Positions 16,999 to 24,499 of a stretch of 39,622 nucleotides of DNA are shown here, one piece after another (position 1 is the first letter of the stretch; every line of letters starts with the position of its first letter). The position numbers were made by a program, and so were the translations under genes. The DNA comes from Acidobacteriota bacterium. GTDB lineage: Bacteria > Acidobacteriota > JAAYUB01. Location: assembly GCA_029565065.1 (NCBI GenBank), contig JAKQOW010000131.1, positions 70,901-110,522 on the forward strand, given 5' to 3'. The notes beneath the pieces are model-generated. The model searched no databases and had not been told where the DNA came from. It saw only the letters and a program-made list of their open reading frames with translations.

Positions 16999-17415
16999 TT
17001 AGTACGTGCCGGGCAGGAGGAGCGTCTTGCCGTTCTCGTCCAATCGCCAGATTTCCACGATGCGCCCCTTTTCCACCATGATCCGGAGTTCCCGGTCGTA
17101 GCTGGGCTCGAGGAAAGCCGGCAGGCCGGGCCGCCGTTCGCCCTCGCCCACCAGCAGTACGCCGCTGAACCAGCCGGCGGGGACCGGCTCGTCCACCAGT
17201 ATGTGGCAGTTGCCCCGGATGCCCGACAGGAACAGGTGCTGGTTTCGGATCTCCCACGTGGCCACGTAGCCCCGCGCGCAGTCGGACGCCGCGCTGAACG
17301 GATCGTACTGGCGGCGGGTGTCCAGATCCGGATGCTCCCGGGGCAGATCGGGGAAACAGACGAGCGGGAAGGTTCGGCCGTTCAGGACGATTTCGTCCGG
17401 GATCTGAATGGTCAT
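16999..17415 (-). CDS. Hypothetical protein (138 aa)
   Basis: 138 residues, family not recognised. It is beta-rich and soluble, with no signal peptide or membrane helix. Notable segments are DPFSAASDCARGYVATWEI, HLFLSGIRGNCHIL and a C-terminal WRLDENGKTLLLPGTY. Its ATG lies two bases after the upstream gene's stop codon, with AGGA six bases before it, so the pair is co-translated. The linked gene encodes a membrane-anchored protein. No function is proposed. Confidence 0.65.
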   Translation of the reverse strand: MTIQIPDEIVLNGRTFPLVCFPDLPREHPDLDTRRQYDPFSAASDCARGYVATWEIRNQHLFLSGIRGNCHILVDEPVPAGWFSGVLLVGEGERRPGLPAFLEPSYDRELRIMVEKGRIVEIWRLDENGKTLLLPGTY

Positions 17416-17417
17416 GG

Positions 17418-18164
17418 TCAATCCTTTGCCGGCGCCAACAGCCCGGCGGCGGGAGTGGCCGGCGCGGCCGCCGGCGGCTCGTCGGCGAAATACACCTCGG
17501 ACACATGGGGCTTGACGGCTGCGTCGTGAAACCGGACGGCGACAAACCAGTTCTCCACGAAGCGGCGGGTTTCCCGCCGGGCCAACTCTCGCACCAGCGG
17601 CAGCTTGCTGCGGGCCGTCTGATGGAGCAGCTCCGGCATCTGCCGCTTCAGGCGATCGACGGCATCCGCTTCGTCGCGAAGCAGGCTGCCGTCCACCACG
17701 AGGATCCGGAGGCGCGCCAGATCCACGGCCGGGGTGTTCCAGCCGAGGCCCGGCGCGTCCACCCTCACCGCCTGCCGGTCCTCCTCCCACTGGAACCGCC
17801 ACGGGCCGTCCAGGTCCAGGAAATAAATGTATTCGACGGGCGTCTGGAGCTGCACGGTCACGTCCGGCAGCCGGAGGCTGTCCCAGAAGATGGCGGTGGA
17901 GTCGGTGCGGGTGAAGGTGTCCACCGACTGGAGGCTGGCCACCTGGAGGTGATTGGTGCCCCGGGTGCGCGTGACGTAGTCGCGGAACTCCACGGTGACC
18001 GTGCCGGTGCGGAAGGCGGCGGCGATCCGTTCCAGAGCTGCGCCGGCCTGCGCCACCCCCTCGCCGGGCACGGCGGCCAGGCGGTTCACCGTGTAGATTC
18101 CGATGACGGTCACCGCGAGGGTGGCCGCGGCGATGGCGGCGAGTTTGGGTGTGGCTGCATGCAT
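17418..18164 (-). CDS. Membrane-anchored hypothetical protein (possibly DUF4230-like)
   Basis: 248 residues. One N-terminal hydrophobic helix (about residues 8-27) anchors the protein, and the rest is predicted to lie outside the cytoplasm. The body has beta segments (TVTVEFRDYVTRT; DVTVQLQTPVEYIYFLDLDG) and a long charged helix (about 165-215) leading to RRFVENWFVAVRF. The layout is reminiscent of DUF4230 proteins, but I cannot confirm this. The tail is Ala/Pro-rich. It is first of a two-gene unit with the 138-residue protein. A TATAAT ends eight bases before the ATG, so the message may be leaderless. Confidence 0.6.
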   Translation of the reverse strand: MHAATPKLAAIAAATLAVTVIGIYTVNRLAAVPGEGVAQAGAALERIAAAFRTGTVTVEFRDYVTRTRGTNHLQVASLQSVDTFTRTDSTAIFWDSLRLPDVTVQLQTPVEYIYFLDLDGPWRFQWEEDRQAVRVDAPGLGWNTPAVDLARLRILVVDGSLLRDEADAVDRLKRQMPELLHQTARSKLPLVRELARRETRRFVENWFVAVRFHDAAVKPHVSEVYFADEPPAAAPATPAAGLLAPAKD

Positions 18165-18172
18165 CGCCTGCC

Positions 18173-18178
18173 ATTATA
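18173..18178 (-). promoter_or_regulatory. Perfect -10 hexamer next to the start codon
   Basis: Minus strand TATAAT at 18178-18173, eight bases before the ATG at 18164. No -35 of quality at 16-18 bp. If functional, the transcript would be leaderless or nearly so. Confidence 0.35.
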
Positions 18179-18258
18179 CCGCGACCGGCCCCAAAACCGG
18201 ACGCGGTTCGTCAGCAGCGCCGGGGACGGGCGTCCCGTCCCCGGCCGGGAACCGAATG

Positions 18259-21200
18259 CTATTTCAAGGCGGACAGGATCTCGGCGATGGCGCGGTCCAG
18301 CTGCGGATCGCGGCCATCGAGGCGGTCTTTCACCGTTGTCTGGACGTAGATATCGGGGGCGACGCCGTGGCGCTCGATGTCCTGCCCGTCCAGGGTGTAG
18401 CAACCCCACGACGGCAGGCGGAAGTAGGAACCGTCCACCAGCGCCCGGCCCGACGTGAAGATCAGCCAGCGGTAGGTCTCGGTGCCGATCACCGGGCCCA
18501 ATTTCAGCGCCTTGAAGCCGGCGGCGGTCATCTCGGCGTCGCTGAGGCTCTGTTCATTGATGAGCAGCACGATGAGCCTGGCTGCCGGGGCGAAGTTGGG
18601 CTGCGGGGCGAGCTTGCCGCCGCGGTACTTCCACTGGGTGTAGGGGCGCTGGGTGAGGAAGCGGAGGATGTCGTCGTGCACGTTGCCGCCGGTATTGAAG
18701 CGCAGGTCCAGGATCAGGGCGTCCCGTTGGAAGGCTTCCGATGTCATCTCGATGTAGAACTGCTCCAGGCTCTGGCCGCCCATGTCCTTCATGTGGACGT
18801 AGGCGATCCGGCCGCCACCCTTGGCGTCCACCTGCGCCTGGTTGGTCCGGATCCACTCGTCGTAGAGCCGCTGACGGAACGAGCCGTACCGTTCCGGATG
18901 CACCTTCACCTCGACGGTGGCATCGCCCCGGCGGAGGGCCAGCGTCATCTCGGCACTCAACGACGGACGGACGAAGTACGACTCGCGGTTGACCGCCGGA
19001 TCCACCGGAACGCCGTCAACGGCCACCAGCACGTCGCCGGGCCGGACGTCCTTGTCCTTCCGGTCGAGAGGCGAGTTGTGGGCCACCGCCTGCACCCGGT
19101 ACGGATCGTCGGTATCGAAGACCAGGCCGGTGGCCTGCGTCCGCGTGCCGTAGAACGGCTTTTCCTCCGGTCCGGCGGAGTAGAACCCGAGATGGGAGGC
19201 GCCGAGCTCCCCCAGCAGGTCGTCAAGCAGCAGGCGCAGGTCGGCGCGCGCGGTCAGGTGGGGGAGGAACGCTTCGTAGCGGTGCTTTACCGCCTCCCAG
19301 TCGGCGCCGTGAAACGTCTCGTCGTAGAAGTTCTCCTGCAAGCCCGCCCACACCTCGTCGAACATCTGGGGAAACTCGTCGGCGAGGCTCCGCCGGAAAG
19401 CGTGGTTGACCTCGATTTTCTCCACCTTGTTGGTGTCCAGCTTGAGCTCGTGGATGTCGCCCTTGACCAGGAGGTACTGCTTGCCGCCGGCTTCGGCCAG
19501 CGCGAGCTCTTCGGCGGCGGCGCCGGCGATCTTTTCGGTCTTGGGGGGCTCGAAGGGCTTGATCACGGTCTTCCAGAGGTTGTAATCCTCCCCGTCATGG
19601 TTGGATAGATAGAGCACCGTGGTGTCCGCGTCCTTTTGTAGGACGTACGGCGTAAACTGGCGCCCCGCGTCCGGCGAGATCTGCTTCCATCGCTCCAGCA
19701 GGTCGCTCAGGTCGAGGGTCACGGTGACCTTCGGCTTGTCCGGCGCCTTCACCTCCGCCGGCTTCCCCGCGTCGGCGGGCGGTGGGGCAGAGGCGTCCTT
19801 CGCCGCGGCGGCTCGGTCTTCCTTCTTCTCTTCCGCTTTCTCGTCCTGGAACAGCTTGTCGAACTCATCCGAGTGGAAGGCGAGGTCGAATTTTTCCAGC
19901 GGCAGCCGCCAGATGCGCACGTCGGCGCCGCCCCGGGGGTACAGCGGCTCGCGGCGGTTGGCAGTGAAGTACAGGTCCTTGCCGTCCGGGGACCAGAAGG
20001 GTTCGGCTTCCGTCACGCCGGTGTTCGTCAGGTTGATCGTCTTTCCGTCGGCCAAACTGTGGATGAGGATGTCCTGCTCGAAATTGCGGAAGGCGGTGAA
20101 GGCGACGTAGCGGCCGTCGGGGGAGAAGCGCGGCGTGCTGTTGTCGAAGCCCCACAGCTCGTCCGTCACGAGGGTGCGGCTCTTGAAGTCCTTCAGGTCC
20201 ATGAGCCGGACCTCGTTCCGGCCGCTCAGGTAAACCGCCTGGGTGCGCTCGGCGTTGAACGACAGGGCGCGGTTGGACTGGCGGTCGAAGGTGAGTTCCT
20301 CCTCCTTCGACTTGCCATCGGCGGCGATCCGGAACCAGTTGAGCCAGCCGTCGACGGTCTGGTTGTACAGGAGCGTCCGGTTGTCGGCCAGCCAGGCGAC
20401 CTCCATCGCCCGGCCCTCGGACCGGGTGGACATCTCGCGGACGTGCTTCCCCTTGATGTCCGAAACGAACAGCCGGCCCCGCGAGATGAACGCCAGCTTC
20501 TTGCCGTCGGGAGACACGCCGAACGCCGTGACTTTGCCCGCCACCTTGAACTCCTGTTCGAGGGGCAGGGGATTGTTCCGGAACACCTCGATGGACAGCC
20601 GGCGGGACTCCTGCCGGGCCACGTCGTAGATCCAGAGCTGGTAATCCTTCTCGAAGACCACCCGGCGGCCGTCCGCGCTGGCCTGGGGCATGCGGAGCGA
20701 CGTGTCGAAGCGGGTCAGGGCCTCCTTCTTCCCGCCCGCCAGGCGGTACAGGTTGAACTCGCCGTTCCCCTCGTCGGAGACGAAATAGAGGGCGCCCGCC
20801 CGGTCGAAGGTGGGCTGGTAGTCCTTGCCGCGCCAGGTGGTATGGACCTTGTATTCGCCGGTCTTCGGGTTCCACGACTTGATGTCCGGATTGTAGTCGC
20901 CCTGGTAGCGCTTGCGGTTGGCGAAACGGAAGCTCTCCCAACTGTCGGTGAAAAAGTACTCGCCGCTCTGCGGATGCTCAGCGACGGCGTGGGCGGTGAT
21001 GAAGTAGTGGGCCATCAGTCGCCGGGGGGTGCCGCCGCCGGCGTTCACGGCGTAGGCCGTGAAATCGTTATACCGGCCGGAGGTGAAGTAGATCGTGCGC
21101 GAGTCCCACGACCAGGAATCCACCAGATCGTCGGCCTCGTGCCAGGTGAGGCGGGTGATGGGGCCGCCGGCCGCGGGCATGACATACACGTCGGCGTTGC

Positions 21201-21453
21201 CCGCCTGGCTGGAGCTGAAGGCGATGGATCGGCCGTCGGGCGAGTAGCGCGGTCGCTGTTCCTCGCCGTCCATGCCGGTGAGGCGGACGGCGGTGCCACC
21301 GCCGGCCGGCACGCTCCAGATATCGCCGGCGTAGGCGAAGACGACGGTCTGGCCGTCGGGCGACAGGCTGGGGCCGGACAGAAAATACGGCTCCGCGGCC
21401 AGGGACATGGCCGCCAGGGACAGGAGACACAGCAACACGCACATGGTTCGCAT
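18259..21453 (-). CDS. Tricorn-like protease (PD40 propeller, PDZ, S41 peptidase)
   Basis: 1064 residues, close to the roughly 1,070 of archaeal Tricorn. A signal peptide (about residues 1-20, ending LAA) suggests a periplasmic enzyme. Residues about 22-600 contain many PD40/WD40-like beta-propeller strands (recurring SPDG followed by A-x-x). A Lys/Glu/Ala-rich stretch near 545-580 may be a flexible loop. A PDZ-like region follows, then the S41 core at about 890-1060. The Tricorn tetrad is in place: S753-H754 in ASHLGFY, S971-D972 in SLSDAEM and E1027 in IERHGVAPD, corresponding to Tricorn S745, H746, S965 and E1023. It probably degrades peptides. GAGGAA precedes the ATG at 21453; in-frame upstream sequence is rejected. 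A hydrophobic stretch fits secretion, unlike cytosolic Tricorn. Confidence 0.88.
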   Translation of the reverse strand: MRTMCVLLCLLSLAAMSLAAEPYFLSGPSLSPDGQTVVFAYAGDIWSVPAGGGTAVRLTGMDGEEQRPRYSPDGRSIAFSSSQAGNADVYVMPAAGGPITRLTWHEADDLVDSWSWDSRTIYFTSGRYNDFTAYAVNAGGGTPRRLMAHYFITAHAVAEHPQSGEYFFTDSWESFRFANRKRYQGDYNPDIKSWNPKTGEYKVHTTWRGKDYQPTFDRAGALYFVSDEGNGEFNLYRLAGGKKEALTRFDTSLRMPQASADGRRVVFEKDYQLWIYDVARQESRRLSIEVFRNNPLPLEQEFKVAGKVTAFGVSPDGKKLAFISRGRLFVSDIKGKHVREMSTRSEGRAMEVAWLADNRTLLYNQTVDGWLNWFRIAADGKSKEEELTFDRQSNRALSFNAERTQAVYLSGRNEVRLMDLKDFKSRTLVTDELWGFDNSTPRFSPDGRYVAFTAFRNFEQDILIHSLADGKTINLTNTGVTEAEPFWSPDGKDLYFTANRREPLYPRGGADVRIWRLPLEKFDLAFHSDEFDKLFQDEKAEEKKEDRAAAAKDASAPPPADAGKPAEVKAPDKPKVTVTLDLSDLLERWKQISPDAGRQFTPYVLQKDADTTVLYLSNHDGEDYNLWKTVIKPFEPPKTEKIAGAAAEELALAEAGGKQYLLVKGDIHELKLDTNKVEKIEVNHAFRRSLADEFPQMFDEVWAGLQENFYDETFHGADWEAVKHRYEAFLPHLTARADLRLLLDDLLGELGASHLGFYSAGPEEKPFYGTRTQATGLVFDTDDPYRVQAVAHNSPLDRKDKDVRPGDVLVAVDGVPVDPAVNRESYFVRPSLSAEMTLALRRGDATVEVKVHPERYGSFRQRLYDEWIRTNQAQVDAKGGGRIAYVHMKDMGGQSLEQFYIEMTSEAFQRDALILDLRFNTGGNVHDDILRFLTQRPYTQWKYRGGKLAPQPNFAPAARLIVLLINEQSLSDAEMTAAGFKALKLGPVIGTETYRWLIFTSGRALVDGSYFRLPSWGCYTLDGQDIERHGVAPDIYVQTTVKDRLDGRDPQLDRAIAEILSALK

Positions 21454-21598
21454 AACGTTTCCTCGCGAGTGGAATACCAGCGTGATTGATAACATACGTC
21501 GCGGAAAATGAAAAGTTATCGGATGCGACCACGCCGGGCGGCATCGGGGCAGACCGGCCGGAGCCGTGGCGCCGGCGCTCCAAATATAGCCGGCGGAG

Positions 21599-21627
21599 GG
21601 AACTTTTCGGGCGCCGGCTTCGTTCTG
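21599..21627 (+). promoter_or_regulatory. Possible ECF (sigma-E-like) promoter
   Basis: GGAACTT (21599-21605), 16 bp spacer, GTTCTG (21622-21627). The -35 equals the classical sigma-E box and the spacing fits. No sigma-70 element of comparable quality is seen before this gene. Predicted start near 21634. Confidence 0.4.
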
Positions 21628-21665
21628 TATGGACGAGTACGCAATCATTCGTCCGGAGGACAGTC

Positions 21666-22208
21666 ATGAAACGAACACTGGTGGTGATGACGGCGGTGAT
21701 GCTGATGGCCCTGTTCGGCCTGGCGGCCAACAAGGAGCGGTGGGTCAACGTTCACGTGGTGGAGGCCGAGGACGACACCCAGGTGGACATCCGGGTCCCC
21801 CTGTCCCTGCTGATCGTGGCGGTGGACTGCGTGAAGAGCGACCAGTTGCAGAACGGCAAGCTGAAGCTGGAATTCGACGACACCCAGGTGGACTTCAAGA
21901 AGCTGTGGGCCGAGCTGCGCAAGCATGACAACACCGACTTCGTCAAGGTGAGCTCCAAGGAGGAGAACGTTTTGGTGTCCCGCAAGGGCGACCTGTTTAT
22001 CGTGCAGGTGTTCAAGAAGGACGAGCCGGAGCAGGGCGCGCCCCATGTGCTGGTCAAGCTGCCGGTGGCCCTGATGGATTCCCTGATGACGACGGAGGGG
22101 AACGAAGTCGACCTGAAGGCGTTCCTGACCCAATTGGGCAACACGACCACCGGCGATCTCATCACCGTCCAGGAGAAGGACGCGAGCGTGCGGATCTGGA
22201 TCGACTGA
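21666..22208 (+). CDS. Secreted hypothetical protein, paralogue A of an adjacent pair
   Basis: 180 residues with a signal peptide (residues 1-20, ending LAA). The mature protein has two related halves. Each carries a beta pair ending in a V-x-V-P-L or V-K-L-P-V segment (VDIRVPLSLLIVAVD; VLVKLPVALMDSLM), then a helix, then a short D-x-x-V strand, closing with ASVRIWID. The following gene has the same organisation and matches it along the C-terminal 110 residues. The family is not recognised. GGAGG lies seven bases before the ATG. In-frame starts upstream of the predicted transcription start were rejected. Possibly an envelope-stress product, given the sigma-E-like promoter. Confidence 0.65.
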   Translation: MKRTLVVMTAVMLMALFGLAANKERWVNVHVVEAEDDTQVDIRVPLSLLIVAVDCVKSDQLQNGKLKLEFDDTQVDFKKLWAELRKHDNTDFVKVSSKEENVLVSRKGDLFIVQVFKKDEPEQGAPHVLVKLPVALMDSLMTTEGNEVDLKAFLTQLGNTTTGDLITVQEKDASVRIWID

Positions 22209-22284
22209 TTCGAACCGGGTTGCCGGCGCGGCCTGATCCGGCCGACGCCGGCGACGGCATGACGCGGCACGCAGGAGGTGGACC

Positions 22285-22830
22285 ATGGCGGGCTTGATGA
22301 AGGTGATGGTGGCGATGATGGCGGTGACGGGAGCGGCGTGCATGGGCGGTCTGCTCATGATCGCCGGGCAGCAGTGGCTGCTGGTCAAGGTGGACACCAA
22401 GGGGCCGGACGAGATGCATCTGGTGGTGCCGGTGCCCGTGGGGCTGCTGCAGGCGGGCGCCGCCTTCATGCCGGAGGAGGCCCGCCGGGTCGAGTTCGGG
22501 TCCGATGCGATCCCCGTCAAGATGGAGGATCTGAAGCGGCTGGCGGCCGCGCTGGAGGGGGCGCCCGACGGCGTCTACGTGCGCGTGACCTCGCCCCGCG
22601 AGACGGTCCGGATCGAGAAGCAGGGCGGTGATTTCAACATCTTCGTCAAAACTGACGAGGAAAAAGTGGATGTGCGCATCCCCATCGCGTTCCTCACGGA
22701 GTGCCTCAACGGCATGGACCAGAACGGCATGAATACCCAGGCGGCGATCGACGCCCTGTCGACGCTGCGATACGCGAAGGTGGTGGACATCGAGGCGCCC
22801 GACGCCAACGTGGCCATCTGGAGCTATTAA
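22285..22830 (+). CDS. Secreted or membrane-anchored hypothetical protein, paralogue B
   Basis: 181 residues. A hydrophobic N-terminal segment (about residues 5-28) is a signal peptide or anchor. The mature part copies the layout of the preceding gene product: LVKVDTKGPDEMHLVVPVPV in the first half, VDVRIPIAFLTECL in the second, and the final strand ANVAIWSY against ASVRIWID in paralogue A. Identity is modest, so the duplication is old. AGGAGG lies seven bases before the ATG, and the 76 bp gap holds no promoter I can see, so the pair is likely co-transcribed. The strong terminator 35 bp downstream closes the unit. Confidence 0.65.
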   Translation: MAGLMKVMVAMMAVTGAACMGGLLMIAGQQWLLVKVDTKGPDEMHLVVPVPVGLLQAGAAFMPEEARRVEFGSDAIPVKMEDLKRLAAALEGAPDGVYVRVTSPRETVRIEKQGGDFNIFVKTDEEKVDVRIPIAFLTECLNGMDQNGMNTQAAIDALSTLRYAKVVDIEAPDANVAIWSY

Positions 22831-22864
22831 GCGAACGCACCCGACGGTGCACTTTCTACCTCCC

Positions 22865-22893
22865 AACCGGCCGCCCGTGCGGCCGGTTTTTTT
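22865..22893 (+). terminator. Rho-independent terminator after the paralogue pair
   Basis: AACCGGCCGC (22865-22874), loop CCGT, GCGGCCGGTT (22879-22888): a 10 bp stem with seven consecutive T from 22887 to 22893. The best intrinsic terminator in the window. Confidence 0.9.
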
Positions 22894-22924
22894 CTGTCCC
22901 GCCGATGGTATCCGTGAGCTTTTT

Positions 22925-22961
22925 TCACATCTCTGACATCTTTATGAACGCATGATGTGAT
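22925..22961 (+). promoter_or_regulatory. Candidate promoter with flanking inverted repeat
   Basis: CTGACA (22933-22938), 17 bp spacer, TGTGAT (22956-22961). The region is bracketed by a 7 bp inverted repeat, TCACATC (22925-22931) and GATGTGA (22954-22960), which could be a regulator site. Start near 22968, ATG at 23013. Confidence 0.4.
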
Positions 22962-23012
22962 ACATCCGCCGCGCGCGTCATATTCCGCGCCGGCAACAGC
23001 CTGGAGGTACTG

Positions 23013-23438
23013 ATGCGAGGGATCCGTATGGCGGGGGTGATCGTGTTGCTCGCCGCGGCCTGGTTGCTGGCCTTCGACGGGCCCGACGAGCTGTTGAAAC
23101 ACTACCGCGGATCCGAACCGATCCCGGCCGGCCTCTTCCAGGCTTACTCCCGGCTGGTCGCCGCCCTGCAGACCGGTGACGCCGGTGAGATCGAGCGGAA
23201 CGGCCTGCCCCACGGGCTGACCATCAGCCAGGAGGAGCGCCCCGCCAGCCGCCGGGACTGCGGCAATGACATCAACCTCCCCTATGTGAAGAGCGGCTTT
23301 CAGAAGGAGATCATCTCCGTCCGCCAGGATGGCGAAGGGTGTTACCTGATCCGGACTGCTTCGACCGCCCTCTGGTTCGTGGAGACCCGGCACATGGGCT
23401 GGAGACTATACCGCTGGCTGGACAAGCCCATCCAGTGA
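23013..23438 (+). CDS. Small secreted hypothetical protein
   Basis: 141 residues. A signal peptide covers about residues 1-20 (IVLLAAAWLLAFDG). The mature protein is a compact alpha-plus-beta domain with a helix (AGLFQAYSRLVAALQTGD), the segment IERNGLPHGLTISQEE and a C-terminal sheet (YLIRTASTALWFVETRH, then WRLYRWLDKPIQ). The shape recalls DUF4440/NTF2-like or lumazine-binding-like small domains, but no assignment is secure. Two cysteines (about residues 83 and 110) could form a disulfide. GGAGG lies five bases before the ATG. It is monocistronic between the terminator and the lyase promoter. Confidence 0.6.
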   Translation: MRGIRMAGVIVLLAAAWLLAFDGPDELLKHYRGSEPIPAGLFQAYSRLVAALQTGDAGEIERNGLPHGLTISQEERPASRRDCGNDINLPYVKSGFQKEIISVRQDGEGCYLIRTASTALWFVETRHMGWRLYRWLDKPIQ

Positions 23439-23460
23439 CCCGCCGCCGCCGCGCCAGGCA

Positions 23461-23489
23461 TTGATCATCCGCCCGGCAAACGGTATAAT
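23461..23489 (+). promoter_or_regulatory. Sigma-70 promoter of the HMG-CoA lyase/CoA-transferase operon
   Basis: TTGATC (23461-23466), 17 bp spacer, perfect TATAAT (23484-23489). Predicted start near 23496, leader about 77 nt to the ATG at 23573. Confidence 0.75.
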
Positions 23490-23572
23490 GCGATCTGCCT
23501 GACCGCCTCCCGATTCGCCGCAACGTGCGGCCCGGGGGGCGGCAATTTATCGGCAGCGAGGAAGCGGCGATC

Positions 23573-24478
23573 ATGAACGAAGTCATCCTTCAGGAAGTGG
23601 GGCTGCGGGACGGCCTGCAGGCCGAGAAGCAGACGGTGCCGTTCGAGCACAAGTTGGCCTGGGTCGAGGCGCTGATCGAGTCGGGCGTGGACGTCATCCA
23701 GCTCGGCTCGTTTGTCAATCCGGAGAAAGTTCCCCAGATGGCCGACACGGACAAGCTGTTCCAGCGGTTCAGCCAGCCCGGCGCCAAGCCGCCGCGGGTG
23801 CGACTCTCGGGCCTGGTCCTCAACGAGAAGGGGCTGGACCGCGGCCAGGCGTGCGGCGTGGAGCTGTTCTGCATGGGCGTATCCGCCAGCGAGACCCACA
23901 GCCAGAAGAACACGGGGATGACCGTGGCCGACGCCGCGACCCGCATCATCCAGATGGCCCGGGCGGCCATGGCCGCCGGCCGGGAGGTTCAGGTCTCCGT
24001 CCAGTCGGCCTTCGGCTGCGGCTTCGAGGGAGCCATCCCCGAGACACGGGTGCTGGACCTAGTGAAACGCTACCTGGACGCGGGCGTCCGGATGGTGAGC
24101 CTGGCCGACACGGCCGGGCATGCCAACCCCGCCCAGGTGGAGCGGTTGTTCGGCGAGATCCGGACCATGGGCGCCGGCATCCAGATGGCGGCGCATTTCC
24201 ATAACACGTACGGCATGGGCCTGGCCAACTGCATGGCGGCCATGCGGGCCGGGGCGACCTATCTGGAATCGGCGTTCGGCGGACTCGGCGGCTGCCCGTT
24301 CACCAAGCTGCCCGCCGGCAACGTCTGCACCGAGGATCTGGTGCACATGCTCCAGCAGCTCGGCCAGCGGCCGGAGGTGGACCTGGCGGGGCTCATCGGC
24401 CTGGCCAAGGAGGTTGCCGCCTTCTTTAACCGGGAACTGCCGGGCTTCGTGTACAAATCAGGCCCCATCAAACATTAA
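23573..24478 (+). CDS. Hydroxymethylglutaryl-CoA lyase-like enzyme (DRE-TIM family)
   Basis: 301 residues, the usual length of HMG-CoA lyases. The TIM barrel starts EVGLRDGLQ with R12 and D13. The metal site H208-F-H210 is in AHFHNTYGMGLAN, the catalytic loop cysteine C241 in GGLGGCPF, and N250 follows; all match the human enzyme's R41, D42, H233, H235, C266 and N275. The reaction is cleavage of (S)-HMG-CoA to acetoacetate and acetyl-CoA, the last step of leucine breakdown. Related aldolases on other 3-hydroxy-acyl-CoAs look very similar, so the substrate is not certain. The CoA transferase starts 21 bp downstream. The ATG at 23573 is chosen because it begins the conserved barrel strand. Confidence 0.82.
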   Translation: MNEVILQEVGLRDGLQAEKQTVPFEHKLAWVEALIESGVDVIQLGSFVNPEKVPQMADTDKLFQRFSQPGAKPPRVRLSGLVLNEKGLDRGQACGVELFCMGVSASETHSQKNTGMTVADAATRIIQMARAAMAAGREVQVSVQSAFGCGFEGAIPETRVLDLVKRYLDAGVRMVSLADTAGHANPAQVERLFGEIRTMGAGIQMAAHFHNTYGMGLANCMAAMRAGATYLESAFGGLGGCPFTKLPAGNVCTEDLVHMLQQLGQRPEVDLAGLIGLAKEVAAFFNRELPGFVYKSGPIKH

Positions 24479-24499
24479 AATATCCGTGAGGTGCGCATC

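Noticed and set aside
18103..19608. 501-residue plus-strand frame opposite the Tricorn-like gene
   Set aside because: Shadow of the protease reading frame; no signal or domain.
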